Source: Bacillota bacterium (GTDB lineage: Bacteria; Bacillota; Clostridia; Lachnospirales; Lachnospiraceae). From it: a stretch of DNA of 55,182 bases. Under the pieces are notes generated by a model, which was given only the letters and a program-made list of their open reading frames with translations, was not told where the DNA came from and made no database searches. Of this stretch, positions 32,361-40,621 are shown piece after piece; position 1 is the stretch's first letter, and each line of letters begins with the position of its first letter. The translations under genes were made by a program, and so were the position numbers. Location of the stretch: assembly GCA_023423045.1 (NCBI GenBank), contig JAFAGA010000050.1, forward strand, positions 1-55,182, in the 5' to 3' direction.

Positions 32361-33179
32361 TTAATCGCTTTCCAGGTTTAACTCCGCAACCTCCCTCTTT
32401 GTAAATATTCTGTACGCACTCAGACAAGGAATGAACTCCCCGTTTTTACAAAAATATGGTTCATAACCGTATATGAGTGCGTATTTTCTTATAATAGTTC
32501 TGATGATACTGCTGTTACTGGCACCGCCGCAAAAGATAACACTCATTTTTTCCCTTCCGGATAAAAACGCATGTAATATGGATATCACCGGCTCCGTAAT
32601 AAGATAGTATAATCCAATGGCGATATCCTCTTTTGATGAATTCTTTTTTGCAAAATTGGATGCCGTTATCTCTTTTGATAACCAGTCGATAGACTCATAT
32701 ACTTCTCCCACCAAAAGATTAATTTTACTTATATCTCCCTTCTGAGCCAATTGCTCTATCTCCTCCAAAGGCTCTCCCAGTAATAGCTCTCCCAGATTCT
32801 GAAGTGTCCTGCCGGCTATCCCCGTACCCGATATATGATATTGTTCTTTATCACTATAATAACTTACCGATGTTCCGGTACCCATACTTACGATAAGCGC
32901 TTCGCTAAAATGGAATAATGGCGCCACTGCTGCAACTACTTCCAATTCGTTATAAGTAACGATATCAATACTCTTATCCTTGAATAAAATATTGGCTGCG
33001 CCGCTCCCAAACATAATTATTTTTTTGATATTATGTTTTATATACAGGTCTTCAATCGCTTCACTGCATTGCTCTGACCTCGCTTCGAATTTATAGAATA
33101 ATTTCTCATTTTTCAGCGCTAATAATACCTTTGTAAATGTTGTTCCCGCATCAATAATCAGTAAATTTTCAAGTTCCAT
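32361..33179 (-). CDS. type II pantothenate kinase-like ASKHA protein
   Basis: A 272-residue actin-fold kinase-like protein with phosphate-1 loop LLIIDAGTTFTKVLL, phosphate-2 region IVSMGTGTSVSYY and adenosine-region IFCGGASNSSIIRTI. This matches the type II pantothenate kinase family (CoaW/PanK2-like), which begins CoA synthesis and is not feedback-inhibited. The active-site Glu expected after phosphate-1 is plausible at about residue 33-40 but not certain. Start 33179 behind GGAGGTAAAT. It is downstream of nrdD, separated by a terminator. Confidence 0.75.
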   Translation of the reverse strand: MELENLLIIDAGTTFTKVLLALKNEKLFYKFEARSEQCSEAIEDLYIKHNIKKIIMFGSGAANILFKDKSIDIVTYNELEVVAAVAPLFHFSEALIVSMGTGTSVSYYSDKEQYHISGTGIAGRTLQNLGELLLGEPLEEIEQLAQKGDISKINLLVGEVYESIDWLSKEITASNFAKKNSSKEDIAIGLYYLITEPVISILHAFLSGREKMSVIFCGGASNSSIIRTIIRKYALIYGYEPYFCKNGEFIPCLSAYRIFTKREVAELNLESD

Positions 33180-33261
33180 TTTTATTATTTACCTCCGAAT
33201 TGAAATGTGTATTATTTTACCACCCTCATCTTTATAAATCAAGAATCCTTTATAAATTTAT

Positions 33262-33303
33262 TCACAATAAAAATGGTGCCCATATCAAAGATATAGGCAC
33301 CAT
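33262..33303 (-). terminator. nrdD terminator
   Basis: Stem ATGGTGCC/GGCACCAT with ATAT extension (33303-33273 on the minus strand), then TTTTTATTG. Confidence 0.85.
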
Positions 33304-33370
33304 ACAATTTTTTTATTAATTATACTTATATTAATCGCCAGACTTTTCTGCTGTCAGCAACTCTTTCTGT

Positions 33371-35746
33371 TTATAAGCATACCAGCTCTTCATCCACAAA
33401 TTTCTTGATATTGGACGCATTGACAAACTTCTTGGCAACCCCATCTTTAATTTCCACCAGGGTAGGAGCCTGCATTATGCCATACTCCTGCGCCAGTTCC
33501 GGATTCTCCTGGGCATCCACCACAGCAAAGGTCATATCCTTTAGATATTCCTTGGCAATATGGCAATTCGGACAGGTTCTGGTGGTGAACAAATAGAGAC
33601 CGTCCCCGATGGAACTGCTCCTTAAAGCCGTACCTGTAACAAAATCGCTTCGAAACTGCGGTGTCAGCTGTCTGGCGTGCTGCATATCGTATATTCTGCG
33701 GTTCTTATATTCCTGGGCCTTGCCCGCATTCCAGTTCTGCACCGGACGGTAATAACCGGTGATCCGGCTGTAAACCTCCGCCACCTCTCCGCAATGGGGA
33801 CAAGTGAACTGCTCTCCTGCAAGATATCCATGGGTCCTGCATACGGAGTAGGTAGGGGACATGGTATAGTATGGCAATTTATAATTATCCGCAATGGCTT
33901 TTACCAACTTGGCTGCCGCTTCCCAATCCGGAAGCTTTTCGCCAAGGAATGCATGGAATACGGTTCCGGAGGTATAAAGAGTCTGCAATTCATCCTGAAT
34001 GTCCAATGCTTCAAAGATATCCTCGGTATATCCTACGGGAAGATGGGAGCTGTTGGTATAATAAGGAGTATCTCCCTCTTTACCGGCTGTTTTGATGTCG
34101 GGCCAGCGTTTTCTATCGTTCTTTGCCAGACGGTAGGTGGTTGATTCCGCCGGGGTTGCTTCCAGATTATAGAGGTCTCCGTACATTTCCTGGTAATCGG
34201 ACAGACGTTCCCTCATATGATTTAAGGTCTTAATTGTAAATAACTTTGTCTTCTTGTGGGTCATATCTTCACCCAGCCATTTTGCATTAAGGCCGACCTC
34301 GTTCATACCGATGAGACCGATGGTTGAGAAATGGCTCTCGAAGCTGCCCAGATATCTCTTGGTATACGGGTACAGGCCTTCCTCCAAAAGCCTGGTAATG
34401 ATGTTTCTTTTCACCTTCAGGGAACGCGCCGCTATATCCATCATCCGATCAAGGCGCACAAAAAACTCCTTCTCATCGGCTGACAGGTAAGCAATCCGGG
34501 GCATATTGATGGTCACGACTCCCACCGATCCGGTGCTCTCTCCCGAACCAAAGAAGCCTCCGGTCTTCTTGCGCAGCTCTCTCAGATCCAGGCGCAGCCG
34601 GCAGCACATGGAGCGAACGTCACTGGGCTCCATATCACTGTTGATATAGTTGGAGAAATAGGGTGTCCCATATTTTGCGGTCATTTCAAATAACAGACGG
34701 TTATTCTCCGTGTCGGACCAGTCAAAGTCCTTCGTTATGGAGTAAGTAGGAATCGGATACTGGAAGCCCCTTCCGTTGGCATCGCCTTCAATCATGATTT
34801 CAATAAAGGCTTTATTCACCATATCCATTTCCATCTTACAATCCTTGTATTTAAAATCCACTTCCTTACCGCCGACGATACAGGGCAGCTCGGCGAGATC
34901 GGCAGGAACCGTCCAGTCCAGGGTGATATTGGAGAAAGGAGCCTGTGTCCCCCAGCGGCTTGGCGTATTTACACCATAGACAAAAGATTGGACGCACTGC
35001 TTCACTTCTCTATAGGAAAGGTTATCAATCTTAACAAAGGGCGCCAGATAGGTATCAAAGGAAGAAAATGCCTGGGCGCCTGCCCATTCATTCTGCATAA
35101 TTCCCAGGAAGTTCACCATCTGATTGCACAGGGTGGAAAGATGGCTTGCGGGGGACGAGGTAATCTTGCCGGGAATCCCCCCAAGACCTTCCTTAATTAA
35201 CTGCTTCAATGACCAACCGGCGCAGTATCCCGTCAGCATGGATAAATCATGCAGATGAATATCTCCGTTGCGGTGCGCACCGGCAATCTCTTCGTCGTAG
35301 ATTTCAGATAACCAGTAATTGGCGGTTATCGCCCCTGAGTTGTGCAGTATCAGCCCGCCGACGGAATAGGTAACGGTTGAGTTTTCCTTCACCCTCCAGT
35401 CCTCTTCATTCACATAATTGTTCACAATCTCCTTGTAGTCCAAAATTGTGGATTTCATGTTGCGGATTTTTTCTCTATTTTTACGGTATAGGATGTAGGC
35501 CTTGGCAACATCGGTATAGCCGGTTTGTTCCAGTACCTTCTCTACGCTATCCTGAATGTCTTCTACATGTATGGTTTCATCTTTTATCTTGCCCTGAAAA
35601 TCGGAGGTTACACGAAGCGCCAATAAGCTGATAATCTCCTCGGTATAGAACTTTTCCGTTGCTTTGAAGGCTTTGGTAATAGCTTCGCTGATTTTACTTA
35701 GGTTAAACTGTGCAATCTGCCCATCTCTTTTAATTACATTAATCAT
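33371..35746 (-). CDS. nrdD: anaerobic ribonucleoside-triphosphate reductase with C-terminal thioredoxin-like domain
   Basis: Class III glycyl-radical reductase making dNTPs without oxygen. N-terminal ATP-cone (1-90: INVIKRDGQIAQFNLSKI), then the reductase barrel (HNSGAITANYW, GDIHLHDL, GEGDANGRGF-like ANGRGFQYPIP). A zinc-binding Cys cluster (Cys637 region and CPHC at 650-653) and the radical site SRITGYYRP (Gly665) follow. After this, 711-791 adds a domain not present in standard NrdD: LYLFTTRTCPNCHIAKEYL with CPNC at 725-728, followed by a thioredoxin/glutaredoxin-type MQAPTLVEI cis-Pro motif. This fused domain may reduce the enzyme itself. No nrdG activase gene lies in the window. Two NrdR-like boxes are upstream. 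Confidence 0.95.
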   Translation of the reverse strand: MINVIKRDGQIAQFNLSKISEAITKAFKATEKFYTEEIISLLALRVTSDFQGKIKDETIHVEDIQDSVEKVLEQTGYTDVAKAYILYRKNREKIRNMKSTILDYKEIVNNYVNEEDWRVKENSTVTYSVGGLILHNSGAITANYWLSEIYDEEIAGAHRNGDIHLHDLSMLTGYCAGWSLKQLIKEGLGGIPGKITSSPASHLSTLCNQMVNFLGIMQNEWAGAQAFSSFDTYLAPFVKIDNLSYREVKQCVQSFVYGVNTPSRWGTQAPFSNITLDWTVPADLAELPCIVGGKEVDFKYKDCKMEMDMVNKAFIEIMIEGDANGRGFQYPIPTYSITKDFDWSDTENNRLLFEMTAKYGTPYFSNYINSDMEPSDVRSMCCRLRLDLRELRKKTGGFFGSGESTGSVGVVTINMPRIAYLSADEKEFFVRLDRMMDIAARSLKVKRNIITRLLEEGLYPYTKRYLGSFESHFSTIGLIGMNEVGLNAKWLGEDMTHKKTKLFTIKTLNHMRERLSDYQEMYGDLYNLEATPAESTTYRLAKNDRKRWPDIKTAGKEGDTPYYTNSSHLPVGYTEDIFEALDIQDELQTLYTSGTVFHAFLGEKLPDWEAAAKLVKAIADNYKLPYYTMSPTYSVCRTHGYLAGEQFTCPHCGEVAEVYSRITGYYRPVQNWNAGKAQEYKNRRIYDMQHARQLTPQFRSDFVTGTALRSSSIGDGLYLFTTRTCPNCHIAKEYLKDMTFAVVDAQENPELAQEYGIMQAPTLVEIKDGVAKKFVNASNIKKFVDEELVCL

Positions 35747-35803
35747 ATGTAACTGACTCCCTTCCCGCTTTCCGCAATCATTATGTTCCTTTAATTATAA
35801 CTG

Positions 35804-35838
35804 AGTTATCAGAAGTTAAAGTTCAACTTCTGATAACT
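35804..35838 (-). repeat. 14-bp stem-loop in the nrdD leader
   Basis: AGTTATCAGAAGTT (35804-35817) and AACTTCTGATAACT (35825-35838) form a perfect stem with a 7-base loop. No T run in either direction. Confidence 0.55.
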
Positions 35839-35875
35839 TATATTACCAGAAAAGGGTAATCTCGTCAATCATAAA

Positions 35876-35922
35876 ATACTAGATATATGCGACATTTTTT
35901 GCTGCCACACTATATCTAGTAT
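35876..35922 (-). promoter_or_regulatory. pair of NrdR-like boxes upstream of nrdD
   Basis: ATACTAGATATATGCG (35876-35891) and ACACTATATCTAGTAT (35907-35922) both resemble the NrdR consensus ACACWATATATWGTGT. Their start-to-start distance of 31 bp is about three helical turns, as expected for NrdR, the ATP/dATP-sensing repressor of ribonucleotide reductase genes. Their 13-bp outer halves are also inverted repeats of each other, so a stem-loop reading is possible. Confidence 0.7.
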
Positions 35923-35977
35923 TTATATAGTAATTAATGCCTATAATGTCCGAAGGGCTCACTGCCGATAAATATCC

Positions 35978-37237
35978 TCAAATCAGGCTTTGGTAAATCT
36001 CCTTTGGAACGTATGCCTTCACATAGATTCCGTCCTGTTGGTATTCCTCTTCCAGAAGCTGTCCGTATTTTCTGATTGTTTGGATTTTCCCTGCATCCCC
36101 ATAGGGGAATACCTTCTCCAGCAGCACCTTGCGTTCGTTCAATACCTTCTCCAGCAGCTGCAGCAATTTATCCATCTCCGCGCCGGTTTTGGCTGATATC
36201 TTAACCGTATGGTCTGCCTTAAAATCCTTAATCACCGTCTCTGCTTCCGGCTTATCCTGCTTATTGAAAGCTGTAATAATAACTTTATCCTGGATACCCA
36301 GTTTATTCAGGGTATCATATACGATATGCATCTGCCGGTCCACATCGGGATTGGAGCTGTCTACCACATGGAGCAGGATATCCGCATATTTAGCCTCCTC
36401 CAGTGTGCTTCGGAAAGCCTCAATCAGATGATGGGGAAGCTTGCGGATAAAACCGACGGTATCCGTAAGCAGAAGCTGCTGCCCGCTTTCCAGAGTGAGG
36501 GTTCTTGTGGTCGGATCCAGAGTGGCAAAAAGCTTATCCTCCTCCAGAACTCCGGCACCCGTCAGGCAGTTCAATAGAGTGGACTTTCCTGCATTGGTGT
36601 ACCCCACAATTGCCGCCACCGGAATACGGTTTTTGCTGCGAAGTCCCCTCAGAGTCTCTCTGTTTTGCTTTACTTCATCCAGTTCCCTCTTAAGCTGGCT
36701 GATCCTCTCCTTGATAATTCGGCGGTCCATCTCCAGCTTCTTCTCACCAGGTCCTCTGGTGCCGATTCCGCCTCCCAGCCTGGACAGGGAATTGCGAAGG
36801 CCAATCAATCTGGTGGACCGATACCGCAGCTGTGCCAGCTCCACCTGTATCTTGCCTTCCTTCGTAGAAGCGCGCTTTGCAAATATATCCAGTATAATTA
36901 CGGTCCGATCCAGCACCTTCATCTGAAGGGCATCCTCCAGATTCTTAAGCTGCACCGGTGTGAGTTCATCATCACAGACCACTCCGGTAGCTTCCGTTTC
37001 CATCGCCAGCTCCCGAACCTCATCTATCTTTCCCTTACCTATATAAGTACCGGGGTGAATGCTCTCCCTGTTCTGTATAATCTTACCGACGGTAAGTGCT
37101 CCCGCGGTTGCCGCCAGTTCCTCTAATTCTTCCATGGACTGGACCGTGTCATCATGATCCGAGGAGGAGACCGCTACTAATATCAAGCGTTCCTCCTGCT
37201 CCTTCATCTCATATAATTCTGCCACACTACTCTCCAT
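35978..37237 (-). CDS. hflX: GTPase HflX
   Basis: Ribosome-associated GTPase that splits or rescues stalled 70S ribosomes. The 419 residues hold an N-terminal HflX domain (GTYIGKGKIDEV, DRTVIILDIFAKRA, GGIGTRGPGEKKLEMDRR), a coiled-coil linker, then the G domain with GYTNAGKSTL (G1), TLDPTTR (G2), LTDTVGFI (G3) and NKQD (G4). The ATG at 37237 lacks a convincing site; the GTG five codons in is preceded by GGAGAG and may be the real start. It follows the TPR lipoprotein gene by 41 bp. Confidence 0.93.
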   Translation of the reverse strand: MESSVAELYEMKEQEERLILVAVSSSDHDDTVQSMEELEELAATAGALTVGKIIQNRESIHPGTYIGKGKIDEVRELAMETEATGVVCDDELTPVQLKNLEDALQMKVLDRTVIILDIFAKRASTKEGKIQVELAQLRYRSTRLIGLRNSLSRLGGGIGTRGPGEKKLEMDRRIIKERISQLKRELDEVKQNRETLRGLRSKNRIPVAAIVGYTNAGKSTLLNCLTGAGVLEEDKLFATLDPTTRTLTLESGQQLLLTDTVGFIRKLPHHLIEAFRSTLEEAKYADILLHVVDSSNPDVDRQMHIVYDTLNKLGIQDKVIITAFNKQDKPEAETVIKDFKADHTVKISAKTGAEMDKLLQLLEKVLNERKVLLEKVFPYGDAGKIQTIRKYGQLLEEEYQQDGIYVKAYVPKEIYQSLI

Positions 37238-37278
37238 TCTGCCAAAACACCGGGAATTATTCAGATGGCTCCCACCAA

Positions 37279-38472
37279 CTATTGTGTTTCGTCTGCCATA
37301 TCAGCTTCCATACGTCTTGTCTCCAGGAACCGGGCCTCCCTTGCAGCCCCTTTATCCTCCGGATATAAAGCCAGGTACTCGGTCAGACTTTCTCCCGCAT
37401 CCTCAAACCTGCCCAGGTATTCATATGTCACAATCAAATTTTTCTTCAAAACCTGCATTGTCCCGGCATGATTTAAGGCAATCCCCTGCTCAAGGCACTG
37501 CAGGGCGCTGTCATACTCGCCGGTTTTGATATAACAGGAAGCAATTTGGTTGTATGCATTCGGGACTACAGCCCCGCCATCCTTGATAAAAATATCATAG
37601 TAGTAAATTGCTTTGGGATAATCCTTCCTGATGCGGTAGATCTCTCCGATATAATAATAGGCTTCCTTAAAGCCATTTTTAAAGCCCTCACTGAGCTCGG
37701 ACAGTGCAGCCTCATAATCCTCCTGATAAAAATGAATCTTAGCTCGGTTATATTCGTCAGCACTGGTCTTTACCTCAAGCTCGGAAGCTTTCCTCAGCAC
37801 CTCGGTTGCAGCTTCTCCTTCCCCATTCTCCGTAAGGAGATAGTATTTCCCAAGATAATGGGAATAATTGCCCGGCTCCAGCTGTATTGCTGCATCATAA
37901 TCCTCCAGGCTCTTTTCTGTCTCCCCGCGGTAGCGGTAGCATAAGGCCCGGCTGCTGTAAGCATCGGCGCTCTTAGCATCCAGCTTGATCAACTCCGTAT
38001 AATTTTGAATCGCTTCCTCATAAGAGCCAAGTGCCATGAGCGAGCTTCCGATATAATACAATATATCCATATTCAGCTTCAATAATTCATTGATCCCAAG
38101 AGCCTTACCAAATTCCTCCATTGCCTTGCCGTATTCCATCACGGAATAGTAGGCAATTCCTTTTCCCCGGTATATTCTCTTGTTGTTCCGGTTCACGATA
38201 ATAATATCCTTATTCACATACCCCTTATCAAATTCAGCCAGGGCCTCTTCATACCTTCCAAGCTTGATCAGAGCCATGCCGCTGTCTATGTAATAATCGG
38301 CCCTCCCGGGCTTCTTCTCGCTTGCGGCGGTAAAGTAGGATAACGCCTCTTCGTAATTCCCGCTGTCAAAACTCTTCTTCCCATTCCGATAAAGGTCTCC
38401 GGACGCACTGCAGCCGGAAATCACAAAAACCAATATGAGACATAATCCCATAGAAAGAAGCTTTCTCTTCAT
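37279..38472 (-). CDS. TPR-repeat lipoprotein
   Basis: A 397-residue lipoprotein with signal MKRKLLSMGLCLILVFVISGC (Cys21), then about nine to ten tetratricopeptide repeats of 34 residues. These are recognisable by repeated Y-x-E-A-(L/I)-x-x-(F/Y) units such as NYEEALSYFTAA, RYEEALAEFDK, SYEEAIQNYTELI and EYDSALQCLEQG. TPR solenoids bind peptides or proteins, so a scaffolding role at the outer membrane face is likely. No partner is evident. Start behind GGAGGTAGAGG. Probably co-transcribed with hflX. Confidence 0.9.
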   Translation of the reverse strand: MKRKLLSMGLCLILVFVISGCSASGDLYRNGKKSFDSGNYEEALSYFTAASEKKPGRADYYIDSGMALIKLGRYEEALAEFDKGYVNKDIIIVNRNNKRIYRGKGIAYYSVMEYGKAMEEFGKALGINELLKLNMDILYYIGSSLMALGSYEEAIQNYTELIKLDAKSADAYSSRALCYRYRGETEKSLEDYDAAIQLEPGNYSHYLGKYYLLTENGEGEAATEVLRKASELEVKTSADEYNRAKIHFYQEDYEAALSELSEGFKNGFKEAYYYIGEIYRIRKDYPKAIYYYDIFIKDGGAVVPNAYNQIASCYIKTGEYDSALQCLEQGIALNHAGTMQVLKKNLIVTYEYLGRFEDAGESLTEYLALYPEDKGAAREARFLETRRMEADMADETQ

Positions 38473-38659
38473 CCTCTACCTCCGTGGTTTGCATATCATA
38501 CTTAATCTTTTGTATTGCTGCCTTCATCCGTCCCCAGGATTACGCAGGCTCAAATATGTATAAATGTATCCTCTTTTAATGCACTGCATATCCGGTAATA
38601 CCTGAATAATTATAACTCATTATCCCTGAAAAAACAATAAAGAATCGAAGAAAGGCAGG

Positions 38660-38699
38660 ATGATGGGTACATAGACTATTAATTCTGCTTACCCATCAT
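38660..38699 (-). terminator. hairpin at the araB stop codon
   Basis: ATGATGGGTA (38660-38669) pairs perfectly with TACCCATCAT (38690-38699). The araB stop codon lies inside the stem. There is no U tract, so termination strength is doubtful; it marks the 3' end of the sugar operon. Confidence 0.5.
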
Positions 38700-40375
38700 A
38701 ATTTGTTATTTCTGGCATCCGTTCTAATTGATTTTAACCTCTTCATGGCATCATTGCCGCCTCGGCCGAAATAGTCATGCAGCAGTTTAAATTCATCGTA
38801 AAGCCTTTGGTAAGTTCTTACATTCTCAGGAATTGGTTTATAGGTTTTCTCCTCCACCTTACCCATATGCTCTGCTGCTTCAAATATCGTGTCATATCCG
38901 CCCTTCCTGCTTCCCGCAGCTACTGCGCCAAACATTGCCGCACCGAGAGCCGGTGTTTGTTCCGAAGCGCCGATAAATACCTCCCGGTTTGTAACATCCG
39001 CATAGATCTGCATCATCAGAGGGTTTTTCTTACTGATCCCACCGCAGGCATAAAGCTGCTCCACCCTGATTCCTGAGGCTTCAAAATTCTCAATAATCAT
39101 ATTTTTTCCATAAGCGGTTGCCTCAATTAAAGCTCTATAAATTTCCTCGGGCTTTGTAACCATTGTCATGCCAAGCATCAGGCCGGTCAGATCCGCATCT
39201 ACCAGGACCGAGCGGTTGCCATTCCACCAATCCAACGCAAGAAGACCGCTTTCACCGGCTCTTAAAATCGCCGCCTTCTCCGTAAGGAGCTGATGAATGC
39301 ATATATTTTTCTTTTCCGCTTCTTCCTGATAATTGACCGGAACGCAATTTTTTATAAACCATTCAAAATGGTCGCCTACGCAGGATTGCCCCGCCTCATA
39401 GCCGAACAATCCGGGTAAAACTCCGTCTTCTACCACTCCGCACATCCCGGGAACAATTTTTTCCTCTTCATCGCAAATGATATCACAGGTCGAGGTACCG
39501 ATAATCATCAAAAGCTTATTCGGCCCCGTAATCCCAACTGCGGGTAGAGCTACATGTGCATCCACATTGGCAGCGGCAACCGCAGTTCCGGGCAGCAAGC
39601 CCAGCTTTTTGGCCATCCTTCCGGTAAGCTCCCCGGCCTTCGCACCTTGAGGATAGATATTGTTACTGAGCTTCTCCTGAACGAAATTCTCCAATTTGGG
39701 ATGGAGTTTTTTATAGAATTCCTTGGAGGGGTATCCCTTCTGCTTGTTCCATAGCGCTTTGTAACCTGCGGTACAGCTGTTTCTGGCCTCCTTTCCCGTC
39801 ATCTGCATCGTGATCCAATCCGCAGCCTCGATAACACGGTCTGCAAGATCATAGATCTCAGGAGCTTCGTCCAATATTTGCATCACCTTCGGAACAACCC
39901 ATTCACAGGATATCTTCCCCCCATATCTTTGCAAGAAATCCTCTCCCATACGCTCGGCAATCTGATTCAGGCGGTTCGCTTCATATTGTGCAGCATGATG
40001 TTTCCAAAGCTTTACATAGGAGTGCGGATTATTCTTCAGCTCCTGGCGAAAGCACAACGGAACCCCCTCCTTGTCTATCGGTAATATAGTGCAGGCTGTA
40101 AAATCTACAGAAAGCCCGATAATATCCTCCGCACTGACACCCGCCTCAGCTACCACCGCGGGTATCATCTGTTCAAGCACCTCCAGATAATCCCCCGGAT
40201 GCTGCAGCGCCCAATTCGGCGGCAGAACCGTACCATCCGGCAGGCATTCCTCCATAACCCCATGGGTATATTCCTTCGTGCCGTGTGCTATAACCGAACC
40301 ATCTGATACATCCACCAGGACCACCCTGCCTGACAAGGTTCCGTAGTCAATGCCTATTGTATATTTCTTACTCAT
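38696..40375 (-). CDS. araB: ribulokinase (AraB type)
   Basis: FGGY-family carbohydrate kinase, 559 residues. The opening TIGIDYGTLSGRVVLVDV, GLSVDFTACTILPID, SYVKLWKHHAAQYEANRLNQIAE, RYGGKISCEWVVPKVMQI and IEAADWITMQMTG are AraB signatures. ATP-site motifs include GTSTCDII and CGGISKKNPLMMQIYADV. AraB-type enzymes phosphorylate both L- and D-ribulose at O-5. Here the last gene of the sugar operon encodes it, with FucI first and no AraA or AraD in the window, so D-ribulose to D-ribulose 5-phosphate is the likelier reaction. Start 40375 behind AGGAAAGG. The 246-bp gap upstream holds only short direct repeats of TGTCTTA/TATGTTT type. Confidence 0.93.
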   Translation of the reverse strand: MSKKYTIGIDYGTLSGRVVLVDVSDGSVIAHGTKEYTHGVMEECLPDGTVLPPNWALQHPGDYLEVLEQMIPAVVAEAGVSAEDIIGLSVDFTACTILPIDKEGVPLCFRQELKNNPHSYVKLWKHHAAQYEANRLNQIAERMGEDFLQRYGGKISCEWVVPKVMQILDEAPEIYDLADRVIEAADWITMQMTGKEARNSCTAGYKALWNKQKGYPSKEFYKKLHPKLENFVQEKLSNNIYPQGAKAGELTGRMAKKLGLLPGTAVAAANVDAHVALPAVGITGPNKLLMIIGTSTCDIICDEEEKIVPGMCGVVEDGVLPGLFGYEAGQSCVGDHFEWFIKNCVPVNYQEEAEKKNICIHQLLTEKAAILRAGESGLLALDWWNGNRSVLVDADLTGLMLGMTMVTKPEEIYRALIEATAYGKNMIIENFEASGIRVEQLYACGGISKKNPLMMQIYADVTNREVFIGASEQTPALGAAMFGAVAAGSRKGGYDTIFEAAEHMGKVEEKTYKPIPENVRTYQRLYDEFKLLHDYFGRGGNDAMKRLKSIRTDARNNKL

Positions 40376-40621
40376 AACTGAATCCTTTCCTAAATAAATT
40401 CTGTCTTACATATGTTTTACATATGTCTTATGTTTGTCTTATTTTTAGCTTATGTCTGTCTCATGCCCGTCTTGCGTCAAGCTTCCATCCGTCTTACAAA
40501 AATATCCCCTGCCAACGAAGCTGCTTAAGCCTTCCTTTTTTATTTAAACTAAAATAAAGCTAAGCCAAAATCAGAATAAATCAGTGCCATTCAAAAGCAG
40601 CATCGTTAACCGTTATAACCG

